Assembly: GCA_013824645.1 (NCBI GenBank) | Contig: PNOF01000003.1 | Coordinates: 37,554 to 101,553, forward strand | Reading direction: 5' to 3' | Length of the DNA stretch: 64,000 nt | Source of the DNA: Syntrophus sp. (in: bacteria) | GTDB taxonomy: Bacteria > Desulfobacterota > Syntrophorhabdia > Syntrophorhabdales > Syntrophorhabdaceae | Shown: piece after piece, positions 25,488 through 33,551 of the stretch | Numbering within the stretch: the stretch's first letter is position 1 | Layout of the letters: each line of letters starts with the position of its first letter | Notes under the pieces: generated by a model | Seen by the model: only the letters and a program-made list of their open reading frames with translations | The model's database searches: none | Told to the model about the DNA's origin: nothing | Translations under genes and position numbers: made by a program

Positions 25488-25877
25488 TTACGTCACCACC
25501 TTTATTGATAGACTTTTCGCCACTTCGCACATATGGTTATCAAGGCTGATGAGGGGTAACTTCGTTTCAAGACAACACTGTATGTAGAAGGCGTCGTAGG
25601 CATAGATATTGAATTTAATGGCTACTTTCAAAGTATCATATATCCTTATGGGCACAAGCCTTACCGGGATTCTTTGTGAGATGCTAAAGGCCCCAAGAGC
25701 TTCCCGATCCGTTAAACGTCCTTTTTTCTTCATGGCTGTCAGTGCATTTGCGATTTCGTAGGGAAGGACCTCTGGCGAAATAAGAGCCAACCCGGATGTT
25801 TTCTCAATAACCCATTTACGGTCGGTCTCATCAAGGACAACAGCGAGAAACGCGCTTGCATCAGATACTATTTCCAT
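25488..25877 (-). CDS. Toxin, PIN-domain ribonuclease (VapC-like)
   Basis: 129 residues. The acidic active-site residues are Asp6 (IVSDASAFLAVVLDE), a Glu in LPYEIANALTAM, Asp in YAYDAFYIQCCLE, and Asp in LISLDNHM. VapC-type toxins cleave tRNA or rRNA when free of antitoxin. It is transcribed first, with the Phd-type antitoxin four bases behind. The ATG has no good ribosome site, which may keep toxin synthesis low. Confidence 0.85.
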   Translation of the reverse strand: MEIVSDASAFLAVVLDETDRKWVIEKTSGLALISPEVLPYEIANALTAMKKKGRLTDREALGAFSISQRIPVRLVPIRIYDTLKVAIKFNIYAYDAFYIQCCLETKLPLISLDNHMCEVAKSLSIKVVT

Positions 25878-26444
25878 ATATTAAGTTGTACAACTCATTC
25901 ATCGAGTTGTCAATATTTTTTTGCATAACATGAGAGTCAGCCATAGCCAACCATCCAACGCGCTTCTTACGTGGGTACCCGCACCAGCACAAAACATGCT
26001 TCGTTAACCTGCTAATTCGCATAATTTTCCCGCCCGTCTCCCTATCTTCATACAATCACGATAGGATTTCAAGAAAAAACGCCGATCTGAGCAATCGAAT
26101 ACCATCTAAAATCTTCATAATTGCTAAAAGCCTGCCAGTTGTGTCTTTCAGCTTGCCATATTGTAGTTTATGGTTGAGCTAAGGGGGGGGCGGATGTTGG
26201 GAAAATCCTCACTGAGACCAACTTCGAGGGCTAATTGATAATCACACCATCAAAAGGTCAAGTGCCAGCGATACTTTGCGAAGCAGAAGGCAGACGTATA
26301 CTAAAAAAAGGGGGGGGTGAAGAAAACCGGCGGCCTGGTAGAGGGCGATCAGGTTGCCCCAGTACCCAGGCTCCCATAGCACCTTTTCTTTATCTTTTGA
26401 TGTGATAGATTTTATGATATACAAATATCAATGGTGTTGATTAT
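25878..26444. other. Intergenic region (567 bp)
   Basis: No gene is seen. It carries the upstream region of the toxin-antitoxin operon, a run of nine G near 26180, the right 38-bp inverted repeat, and a run of A then eight G at about 26303-26318. A minus-strand frame at 25861-26055 has no ribosome site or recognisable product. Confidence 0.5.
26265..26302. repeat. 38-bp inverted repeat, right copy
   Basis: Reverse-complement partner of 25164-25201 (33 of 38 positions). It is followed by an A7-G8 tract. Confidence 0.7.
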
Positions 26445-27170
26445 ATGAAGGTTAAAATTCTCGGTTCCGGGACGCTGAATCCTTCCATGGAACGGGGTTC
26501 ACCCTCCTATCTTGTGACCGTTGATGGGCTCAATATCCTTGTCGATATCGGCCCGGCTGTTGTGAAGAGGCTCTTCGAGTATGGTATTTCGGCAAATGAC
26601 ATCGATGTTATTGTGGTTACTCATTTTCATGTTGACCACACGGTTGACCTTTCGACCTTCTTCTTCGTATCAAATTATGGCGTCACAGAGAGAACAAAGC
26701 CGCTTCTTGTTGTCGGCGGCCAGGGTGTGCATAAATTCTACCGGAGCCTGCTTCGTGTCTACCCGTGGATCAAGCCGAAATCCTACGAGCTTTCCCTAAA
26801 AAGCATGTCTGGTGGCGGGATACTGCAGATTGGCGGGTTTACCATGAAAACAGCGAGGGTAAACCACAATCGGGAAAGTATCGCTCTTCGGATCGAAGCG
26901 GATAAATCAATAACCTTCTCCGGCGATACGGGCTACTCGAAAAACCTTGTTCGTCTCTCGTCAGGAACCGATCTCCTCGTTGTTGACTGCTCCTTTCCTG
27001 AAAAAAAGGTGAAAGGGCACCTCAATCTTGCCACTCTTGAGAGGGTGGCAAGGGAAGCACAGCCGAAAAAGGTCATGCTTTCCCATCTCTATCCTGAGTG
27101 GGACGAATTCCGGGGTGTCCTCTATTCACCATACCTTTTGGCAGAAGATGGCCTCGAAGTGGAATTGTGA
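26445..27170 (+). CDS. MBL-fold metallo-hydrolase, RNase Z-like
   Basis: 241 residues. It has KILGSGTLNP at the N-terminus, the metal motif THFHVDHTVDLSTFF, FSGDTGYSKNL, and the late KVMLSHLYPEW. This resembles the RNase Z/beta-lactamase subgroup, but the exosite arm of true RNase Z is missing, so a tRNA 3' processing role is not established. It overlaps the next gene by four bases (GTGA), suggesting coupled expression with the Kdo-kinase-like protein. Confidence 0.8.
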   Translation: MKVKILGSGTLNPSMERGSPSYLVTVDGLNILVDIGPAVVKRLFEYGISANDIDVIVVTHFHVDHTVDLSTFFFVSNYGVTERTKPLLVVGGQGVHKFYRSLLRVYPWIKPKSYELSLKSMSGGGILQIGGFTMKTARVNHNRESIALRIEADKSITFSGDTGYSKNLVRLSSGTDLLVVDCSFPEKKVKGHLNLATLERVAREAQPKKVMLSHLYPEWDEFRGVLYSPYLLAEDGLEVEL

Positions 27171-27982
27171 AAGGACATGTGGACACTTTGAAGACTGAAC
27201 ATTATGGTAATTATACGGTTACTCACCGCGCGGGGTCTGTCGACCCAGCCCTTGTAATGGGCCAATTATCAATGCCTCATAGTGTGATAACAAAAGGAAG
27301 GGGAGAGATAAAGATACTCTCTGTTGGCGACAAATTGCTCGCATGCCGGAAATATATCCACGGAGGCTTACTGAGAGGGATCACGGGAGATGCTTTTTTC
27401 AGTGAAAAGAGGGCTGCCAGGGAACTGGAGATAACAATGCATCTTGAAGATAACCGGTTTCCCGTTGTCTCGCCCTACGGGTATATTACCGAAAGACGTT
27501 GTTGCACAAAGTCTCTCTACCTTGTAACCTTCTTTAAAGAGAATGTTTGCGATCTCCTGGAGTTTTTGAAGTCTGCCGGTAGAAAAGAAAGGCTGCGGGT
27601 CATTAAGGACTTTGCCTGTCTTTTGTTTGAGATGGGAAGGCTTGGCGTCTATCATCCTGACCTCCACTTACAGAATGTGCTCGTTACAAAGGCAGGTGGC
27701 CTTATATTGCTCGATTTTGATAAGGCGTCTTTCAGGTCAGTTATGGAAAGTGATATGGAACGCATGTTCTGGAGACTCAACAGATTTGCCGAGAAGAAAG
27801 AAATGGCCAATGAGCTTATTATCACCATGCAGGAAAAGGCGCTCTTTCTGAGAACTATTGAGCGACTTTCCGGGTATAACATAACGGCTACGATGCAAAA
27901 ACAATTGAATAGCAAACGTCTATCCTATAAACTGGGATGGTTTTTAGAGTCCTTGCTCTACAGGAAACAAGCAAAAACATAA
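27167..27982 (+). CDS. Lipopolysaccharide kinase, KdkA/WaaP-like
   Basis: 271 residues from GTG 27167, whose TGA overlap with the previous stop sets the start. It is a small protein-kinase-like fold: GRGEIKILSVGDKLLACRKYIHGG with the ATP-binding Lys, REL (probable helix-C Glu), the catalytic loop YHPDLHLQNVL (Asp and Asn) and the metal motif LLDFDKA. This is the pattern of Kdo/heptose kinases that phosphorylate inner-core lipopolysaccharide in the cytoplasm. It implies a Gram-negative envelope. No other LPS genes are adjacent. Confidence 0.8.
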   Translation: MKGHVDTLKTEHYGNYTVTHRAGSVDPALVMGQLSMPHSVITKGRGEIKILSVGDKLLACRKYIHGGLLRGITGDAFFSEKRAARELEITMHLEDNRFPVVSPYGYITERRCCTKSLYLVTFFKENVCDLLEFLKSAGRKERLRVIKDFACLLFEMGRLGVYHPDLHLQNVLVTKAGGLILLDFDKASFRSVMESDMERMFWRLNRFAEKKEMANELIITMQEKALFLRTIERLSGYNITATMQKQLNSKRLSYKLGWFLESLLYRKQAKT

Positions 27983-28127
27983 AGCCAGTCGTTAACCATA
28001 TAAGAAAATCCTTATGTGGCGCATTCATTTCCAATCTTTGAAAAAATATTTCCATATCTGCAGGCGAGTTTTTATTCCAAATTTGTTTCCAAGTTGATAC
28101 TTATGGTGAAAACCATTTCTTTTGCCC

Positions 28128-28184
28128 ACGCTCCGGTTTCCTCCTCTTCGCCGCCTCAATATCATCTTTCCCCCGAAATAGAAT
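28128..28184. repeat. Dispersed repeat, copy B (right half)
   Basis: The stretch from ACGCTCCGGTTTCCTCCTC to GAAATAGAATT matches the right half of the repeat at 2060-2184. The left end here is poorly conserved. Confidence 0.6.
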
Positions 28185-28191
28185 TACACCC

Positions 28192-28220
28192 TTGACAAAG
28201 GTACTCGTAAAGTTTAAATT
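28192..28220 (+). promoter_or_regulatory. Promoter of the ArsR-family gene
   Basis: TTGACA at 28192-28197 and TAAATT at 28215-28220 with a 17-base spacer. The operator-like repeat begins right after the -10. Confidence 0.65.
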
Positions 28221-28250
28221 AGTTTCATTATTACGCAACTAAGATATTTA
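28221..28250. promoter_or_regulatory. Operator-like repeat, upstream copy
   Basis: AGTTTCATTATTACGCAACTAA and the following ATTTAAT. The same 22 bases, with two changes, recur at 28639-28660 downstream of the gene. Placed at the transcription start of the ArsR-family gene, it fits autorepression. Confidence 0.5.
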
Positions 28251-28269
28251 ATGGGTTGACGGAGGAAAA

Positions 28270-28614
28270 ATGAAGGATGGTGACACAAGGGTATTTGAGA
28301 TGCAGGCGGATATGTGCCTGGCGCTTGCAAACTCAAAAAGATTGCAGATCCTCAGCCTTTTGAAGGATGGAGAGATGTCGGTGACCGATATGATAAAAAC
28401 AATGGGTATCAACAAGGCTAACATATCCCAGCATCTTGCCATTTTAAGGCAGAAGAGTATTCTTGAAACAAGACGTCATGGAAGGACGATTTATTACCGG
28501 ATTTCAAACCCGAAAATTACAGAGGCCTGCACAATTATGCGTGCAGTTATGATGGAAATGCTCAAAGAGAAAGTGAAACTGTCAAAAAGGATGCAGGAAG
28601 TTAAACTGTCATAA
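28270..28614 (+). CDS. ArsR-family transcriptional regulator
   Basis: 114 residues. The winged helix-turn-helix is at about 18-82: LANSKRLQILSLLKDG, SVTDMIKTMGINKANISQHLAIL (recognition helix), and the wing RRHGRTIYYRI. Cysteines occur only at positions 16 and 87, one in each outer helix. That is unlike the CVC metal site of ArsR, but resembles the paired thiols of the redox/persulfide sensors in this family, an inference only. The start has GGAGGAAAA upstream. It stands before the bifurcating oxidoreductase operon with related operator-like sites on both sides. Confidence 0.85.
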   Translation: MKDGDTRVFEMQADMCLALANSKRLQILSLLKDGEMSVTDMIKTMGINKANISQHLAILRQKSILETRRHGRTIYYRISNPKITEACTIMRAVMMEMLKEKVKLSKRMQEVKLS

Positions 28615-28638
28615 CAAAAGGATATATTATTTACAAAC

Positions 28639-28671
28639 AGTTTCTTTATTGCGCAACTAACAACAATTAAT
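28639..28671. promoter_or_regulatory. Operator-like repeat, downstream copy
   Basis: AGTTTCTTTATTGCGCAACTAA at 28639-28660, then CAACAATTAAT; 20 of 22 core bases match 28221-28242. It lies about 190 bp before the promoter of the NuoE-like operon, so the ArsR-type regulator may act there too. Confidence 0.5.
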
Positions 28672-28846
28672 AGTAATTTGCTATACACATAAAGAGAAAA
28701 AATGGTTGGCGGTTGGTTCTATTTGCTCATAGAATATTTTATTCCCCTTTGTATCATCCCGGTCTTGGTCTGACAAGCACAAGAGGGAGAAAATGGTGTG
28801 ACTGGATGTGCCCGAGAGGATCTTTTTCAGATTTCCAAAATTTTTC

Positions 28847-28874
28847 TTGACAAATATTTACAGTTGTTCATAAT
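28847..28874 (+). promoter_or_regulatory. Promoter of the NuoEFG-Nfn operon
   Basis: TTGACA at 28847-28852 and CATAAT at 28869-28874, spacer 16 bases. This predicts a leader of about 140 bases. The rest of 28615-29024 contains the operator-like repeat and no gene. Confidence 0.6.
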
Positions 28875-28993
28875 AGTGATCAAAGGGGTTATTATGGGGA
28901 GTTGTTTGATTCACAATCGTTCTAATTATTATTTTCAGATAAAACTTTATTTTTGACTTTGTATTTATCGCGGCGCACCTGATTTTTAGTAAC

Positions 28994-29009
28994 GCCACAT
29001 TTATGTGGC
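28994..29009 (+). promoter_or_regulatory. Palindrome/hairpin next to the NuoE ribosome site
   Basis: GCCACATTTATGTGGC, a perfect 7-bp stem with a two-base spacer, ends three bases before the GGAGGA ribosome site. It may be an operator or an mRNA hairpin affecting translation. Confidence 0.5.
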
Positions 29010-29024
29010 ATGGAGGAGATATCA

Positions 29025-29474
29025 GTGCCTGAAACGATTGAAGCAATTTTCAAAAAGCATGGTCGGACTTCCGATGAGTTAATTCCGATTCTTCAGGATG
29101 TCCAGAAAGAATTCGGCTATATCGCACAGGAATCATTAAAAAAGATATCTCGTTACCTTAAGCTCTCCGAAAACCTGGTATTCGGTGTCGCTTCTTTCTA
29201 CACCCAGTTTCGCTTTACAGAGCCGGGAAAACACGCCGTCAAGGTGTGCCTCGGAACAGCATGCCACGTGAGAGGTGGTTCCACTCTACTTGACACGTTA
29301 GAACGTGGACTTGGTATTAGTTGCGGAGAAACAACAGAAGATAGGCGTTTCGACCTTGAGCGCGTTGCCTGCCTCGGATGTTGCGCCCTTTCCCCTGTTG
29401 TGCAGATCGATCGCGATATATATAGCAGAATGTCGGTCAACAGATTAACGGAGCTTTTGAAAAAGTATGAATAA
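29025..29474 (+). CDS. NuoE/HydC-like [2Fe-2S] subunit
   Basis: 149 residues from GTG 29025; the GGAGGA at 29012-29017 sets this start, and the ATG at 29010 would place the ribosome site inside the gene. It has the NuoE helical N-terminus (LIPILQDVQKEFGYIAQESL) and the thioredoxin-fold cluster site KVCLGTACHVRGG with VACLGCCALSPVV, four cysteines for one [2Fe-2S]. Such subunits pair with NuoF-like flavoproteins. It heads a five-gene operon with coupled overlaps (eight bases into the next gene). Confidence 0.9.
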   Translation: MPETIEAIFKKHGRTSDELIPILQDVQKEFGYIAQESLKKISRYLKLSENLVFGVASFYTQFRFTEPGKHAVKVCLGTACHVRGGSTLLDTLERGLGISCGETTEDRRFDLERVACLGCCALSPVVQIDRDIYSRMSVNRLTELLKKYE

Positions 29475-31350
29475 ACTTGACAAAGAAATCACACTGGCAA
29501 AGAAAAAATGGGCATCCTTTCAGGACAATAAGGAACCCATTATTTATATTGGCGCGGCATCGTGCGGCAGGGCAGCGGGGGCTCTTGACCTGCGCACCAG
29601 GATCAACGATTTCATAGAAGAAAAGAAGGTCAAAGCAACAATCATCGAAGTTGGATGTATTGGGCCCTGTTACCTTGAACCGCTTATCGATATTAAAATG
29701 CCCGGCCAACCACGGGTGAGCTATAATAATGTGAACGCCAAAACCCTATCCATTATCCTGAAATCGCATCTTATCAATGGTGTCGCCCATGCAAAGCTTG
29801 CCCTTGGCCATTTCGGAAAAAAGGGCTTCGAAGGGATTCCTCAGTTTTACGAACTTCCCATGTTAAAGCCGCAAGTAAGAGTGGTGTTGCGTAATTGCGG
29901 TCTCATTGATCCGGAAGATATTGATCAATATCTTGCCGTGGATGGGTATCAGGGTTTTATAAAGGCTATTACCACAATGACACCCGATGATGTTATAGGG
30001 GTTGTCCGCCAGGCAGGTCTCAGGGGACGCGGCGGGGCAGGTTTCCCCACGCATAAGAAATGGGCCGTTTGCAGGAATTCTCCCGGCGATCAGAAATACC
30101 TTATCTGTAATGCTGATGAAGGCGACCCGGGGGCATTCATGAATAGGTCCCTTATCGAATCCGACCCCCATGCTGTACTCGAAGGGATGCTCATAGCGGG
30201 ATATGCAATAGGCGCAAGCAAAGGGATTGTTTACATCAGGGCCGAATATCCGCTTGCCATCGAGCGCTTGAAATTTGCCATTAAGCAAATGAAAGATTGC
30301 GGGCTTCTCGGAAAGAACATCCTCCGCTCTGATTTTAGTTTCGATATCCGTATTAAAGAAGGAGCAGGCGCATTTGTCTGCGGCGAAGAGACGGCCCTTA
30401 TCGGGTCCATAGAAGGTAAAAGAGGTATGCCTAAGTCCAGGCCGCCCTTTCCGGCCATATCAGGGCTCTTTGGAGCGCCGACGATTATTAATAACGTGGA
30501 AACGATGGGGACCCTTCCGAACATCTTGCGGAACGGCGCTGAGTGGTATACCAAATTTGGGAAAGAAGGCAACCGGGGCACAAAGACTTTTTCCCTTGTC
30601 GGTAAAATAAGGCGTCCCGGCCTCATTGAGGTCCAGCTCGGAACATCACTTCGAGAGATTATTTTCGATATCGGCGGAGGTGTGCAAAAGAACTTCAAGG
30701 CCATTCAGACGGGAGGACCGTCAGGAGGTTGTTTATCAGAAGAATTTCTCGACCTTGCCGTTGATTATGAATCGCTTGCCGCTGCAGGGTCCATTATGGG
30801 TTCAGGTGGACTCATAGTAATGGACGAAGACACCTGCATTGTCGACCTGGCAAAATATTTCCTCGATTTTACCCAGAAGGAATCCTGCGGAAAATGTGTG
30901 CCCTGTCGGGTGGGTACAAGACACATGGTGGAGATCCTCGAAAGAATTACCCATGGGGAAGGAAACCCGGAGGACCTGCTTGCACTTCGAACATTAGGCG
31001 ATACAATCAAAAAGGGTGCTCTCTGCGGTCTCGGTCAGACCGCACCGAATCCCGTTCTCACGACACTTCGTTACTTCAGGAATGAGTATTTGGAACACAT
31101 TAACAACCACCGCTGCCGTGCTACAGTCTGTAAAGAACTCATCGAATACCGGGTTATCAAGGAAAAATGTACGGGTTGCCAGTCCTGTGTGAGGGTCTGT
31201 CCTACGGGGGCCATAACGGGTCCAAGGTCTGAACCGCACAACCTTGACCTGACAAAATGTATTAAGTGCCGTTCCTGTTATGAAATTTGTCGTTTTGATG
31301 CAATTGCAGGCGATGCAATTGTGATCCAGACAGGGGAGAAGAAATCATGA
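29467..31350 (+). CDS. NuoF/HydB-like NADH- and FMN-binding subunit
   Basis: 627 residues. An N-terminal thioredoxin-like [2Fe-2S] domain (ASCGRAAGA, EVGCIGPCYLEPLID) leads into the NuoF core: RGRGGAGFPTHKKW (FMN), NADEGDPGAFMNR (NADH), AGAFVCGEETALIGSIEG, and the [4Fe-4S] site SCGKCVPCRVGT. Two ferredoxin clusters follow (CTGCQSCVRVCP and CIKCRSCYEICR). Extra clusters at both ends are typical of the HydB group that carries the flavin of electron-bifurcating hydrogenases and related enzymes, rather than of complex I NuoF. It should exchange electrons between NAD(H) and ferredoxin. Confidence 0.9.
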   Translation: MNKLDKEITLAKKKWASFQDNKEPIIYIGAASCGRAAGALDLRTRINDFIEEKKVKATIIEVGCIGPCYLEPLIDIKMPGQPRVSYNNVNAKTLSIILKSHLINGVAHAKLALGHFGKKGFEGIPQFYELPMLKPQVRVVLRNCGLIDPEDIDQYLAVDGYQGFIKAITTMTPDDVIGVVRQAGLRGRGGAGFPTHKKWAVCRNSPGDQKYLICNADEGDPGAFMNRSLIESDPHAVLEGMLIAGYAIGASKGIVYIRAEYPLAIERLKFAIKQMKDCGLLGKNILRSDFSFDIRIKEGAGAFVCGEETALIGSIEGKRGMPKSRPPFPAISGLFGAPTIINNVETMGTLPNILRNGAEWYTKFGKEGNRGTKTFSLVGKIRRPGLIEVQLGTSLREIIFDIGGGVQKNFKAIQTGGPSGGCLSEEFLDLAVDYESLAAAGSIMGSGGLIVMDEDTCIVDLAKYFLDFTQKESCGKCVPCRVGTRHMVEILERITHGEGNPEDLLALRTLGDTIKKGALCGLGQTAPNPVLTTLRYFRNEYLEHINNHRCRATVCKELIEYRVIKEKCTGCQSCVRVCPTGAITGPRSEPHNLDLTKCIKCRSCYEICRFDAIAGDAIVIQTGEKKS

Positions 31351-33551
31351 CAAAAGAAAAAAAGCTCTCCATTACCATCGATAACAGGAAAGTAGCGGTA
31401 AAGCCGAATATCACAATACTTCAGGCTGCCCGTGAACATAACATCTATATACCATCGCTCTGTACTCTTGAGCCGCTTCCCTCCTATGGTGCATGCAGGC
31501 TCTGTATTGTTGAGGTCGACGGCCTGAGGGGTTTTCCTACATCATGTACAACACCTGTTGATGACGGGATGGTGGTCAGGACAGACACCGCCGAGATAAG
31601 GACACTCCGGCAAGAAGTGCTTAAGCTCCTTTTAAGCGAGCACCCGGCGAGCTGCCTTTTCTGCACAGAACATGATGAATGCAAAGATTACCAGGGGACA
31701 ATCCGGAAGGTAGGCGTAACAACGGGCTGCCGGTACTGCCCGAATGATTCCCTCTGCGAGCTTCAAACCATTACAGAGAAAATCGGCCTTACTGAGACCT
31801 CATACCCTGTTTACTACAGAGGCTTCCCTGTTGAGAAATCTGATCCCTTCTATGACAGGGACTATAATCTGTGTATCCTCTGCGGCCGCTGTGTCCGCGT
31901 CTGTAACGACATACGTATGAACGGCACGTTGAGCTTCAAAGAGCGAGGAAAGCAGACAACCATAGGGGCGGCGCTCGACCGCACACACCTCGATGCCGGC
32001 TGTGAGTTCTGTGGAGCTTGCGTATCAGTATGCCCTACGGGCGCCTTGAGTACAAAAGTGAGTAAATGGTACGGAAAACCTGACGGAGAGACAAAAACAA
32101 CCTGTGTATATTGTCCTGTGGGCTGCGAACTTCTGCTTCAGATAAAAAACAACGAGACCATAGATGTATTCCCAAATTACGATTCAACTATAGATCAAGG
32201 TCTTCTTTGCGTGAAGGGGCGTTTCGCAATCCCGGAATACGTGGCGAGCCCCGAGCGTCTCGCGACCCCACAAAGGATGACGCCATTGGGGTATGAGGAT
32301 ATTTCCTGGGATGACGCCATTGATGAGGCTGCTGAAAAACTTTCCGGCATAAACCCCGAAGACGTACTTATTGTGGTTTCGCCGCAGCTCACCAACGAAG
32401 ACCTTTTTGTGGCGGAACGGTTCGCGAGAGAACTCATCGGTACCGACCAGATCATGTCTGTATTGATTACCGATATGAGAGAAGAGACAGTTAGCTTCCT
32501 CAATCTCGCTAGTGCTTCAAGTCCATTTAATGTCATTGATACAGCCGATACGATCCTCACCATCGGTTTTGATTCGACCTACGGTTTTACCCCCATCGGT
32601 ATAAAGATTAAAAAAGCTGCAAAGGCGGGTGTAAACCTTACTACTCTCAGCGTGCATGAATCCAATCTCGATATCGTTTCAGGGGAAACATTCCAGATGA
32701 ATGTCACCAAATGGCCCGCCCTTCTCGATAGCATTATGGGGAAAATGCCGGGCAACGGAAAAGGCACAAAATTAAAACCGTTGAACAAAGTCGTTGTTAT
32801 AGGAGCGGAAGTAATATTCTCTCCGAAACGCGGCGCTGTTTTTGAAAAAATTGTGGAGATGAAAGATCGTTTCGGCTGGAAAGTGATCGTTGCGCATCCC
32901 TATACAAATCTTATGGGGCTCCTCGCCATGGGGGCATTCCCCGGCATCAAAAGAGGCGAGATTGTAAGTGATGGTACAAAAAGCACAGGACCGGCTGTTG
33001 AAGATCCCCTTTCCGCTATGGATTTGGCAAGGCACAGAAAGGTTGTTTACTTAATCGGGGAAGTGCCATTCGAGAATCTGCCGGAATGTGACTTTCTTAT
33101 TTACCAGAATGCGCTGTCGGTAAAATCCACCCGTAAACCTGATTTGGTCCTTCCGTCAAGTCTGTTCACAGAACTTTCCGGTACGATCATCAGTGCTGAA
33201 GGCAGAATATTACCCATCCGCAAAGCCACAGACCCCTATGGAAAGTCCATGCCTGACTGGCAGATTATCAGTAAAATTTCAGAAAAGATAAAAAGCGGTG
33301 CGTTAAAATACAGCTCCATTTCTGCAATTCAAACAGACATAAAGAAACAGGTTAAAAGCCTTTCCGACGTGAAAAAAAGGTTAGAATTTCGGAAGATCAG
33401 TGCGAAGACCTCAGGTAAGGGGCGTACGGGTAAGCGCTTATCAGACCCGAAGTCTTCACGAAAGCCATGGGAAGAGAAATACAGGGGAATTGCCCTTAAG
33501 GATGTTGTCTCGGGTATGCTGGTCATAGAGGAAAGGAGACGCCATGAATAA
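31347..33551 (+). CDS. NuoG/formate-dehydrogenase-like Fe-S subunit
   Basis: 734 residues. The N-terminus carries a [2Fe-2S] domain (SLCTLEPLPSYGACRLCIVE), a His/Cys [4Fe-4S] domain (HPASCLFCTEHDECKDY), and two [4Fe-4S] clusters (CILCGRCVRVCN, CEFCGACVSVCP). Next is the molybdopterin-oxidoreductase-like cluster domain CVYCPVGCE with GLLCVKGRF. The following fold keeps general family features (SAEGRILPIRKATDPYG) but has no Sec or Cys at the molybdenum-ligand region, and the C-terminal dinucleotide-binding domain is missing. I read it as a wire-like electron-transfer subunit, like NuoG, without catalysis. It overlaps its neighbours by four and eight bases. Confidence 0.8.
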   Translation: MTKEKKLSITIDNRKVAVKPNITILQAAREHNIYIPSLCTLEPLPSYGACRLCIVEVDGLRGFPTSCTTPVDDGMVVRTDTAEIRTLRQEVLKLLLSEHPASCLFCTEHDECKDYQGTIRKVGVTTGCRYCPNDSLCELQTITEKIGLTETSYPVYYRGFPVEKSDPFYDRDYNLCILCGRCVRVCNDIRMNGTLSFKERGKQTTIGAALDRTHLDAGCEFCGACVSVCPTGALSTKVSKWYGKPDGETKTTCVYCPVGCELLLQIKNNETIDVFPNYDSTIDQGLLCVKGRFAIPEYVASPERLATPQRMTPLGYEDISWDDAIDEAAEKLSGINPEDVLIVVSPQLTNEDLFVAERFARELIGTDQIMSVLITDMREETVSFLNLASASSPFNVIDTADTILTIGFDSTYGFTPIGIKIKKAAKAGVNLTTLSVHESNLDIVSGETFQMNVTKWPALLDSIMGKMPGNGKGTKLKPLNKVVVIGAEVIFSPKRGAVFEKIVEMKDRFGWKVIVAHPYTNLMGLLAMGAFPGIKRGEIVSDGTKSTGPAVEDPLSAMDLARHRKVVYLIGEVPFENLPECDFLIYQNALSVKSTRKPDLVLPSSLFTELSGTIISAEGRILPIRKATDPYGKSMPDWQIISKISEKIKSGALKYSSISAIQTDIKKQVKSLSDVKKRLEFRKISAKTSGKGRTGKRLSDPKSSRKPWEEKYRGIALKDVVSGMLVIEERRRHE

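Noticed and set aside
25861..26055. Minus-strand frame upstream of the VapC-like toxin
   Set aside because: No ribosome site and no recognisable product; overlaps the start of the toxin.
31347..33551. Catalytic formate dehydrogenase
   Set aside because: No Sec/Cys ligand at the expected place and no C-terminal dinucleotide-binding domain.
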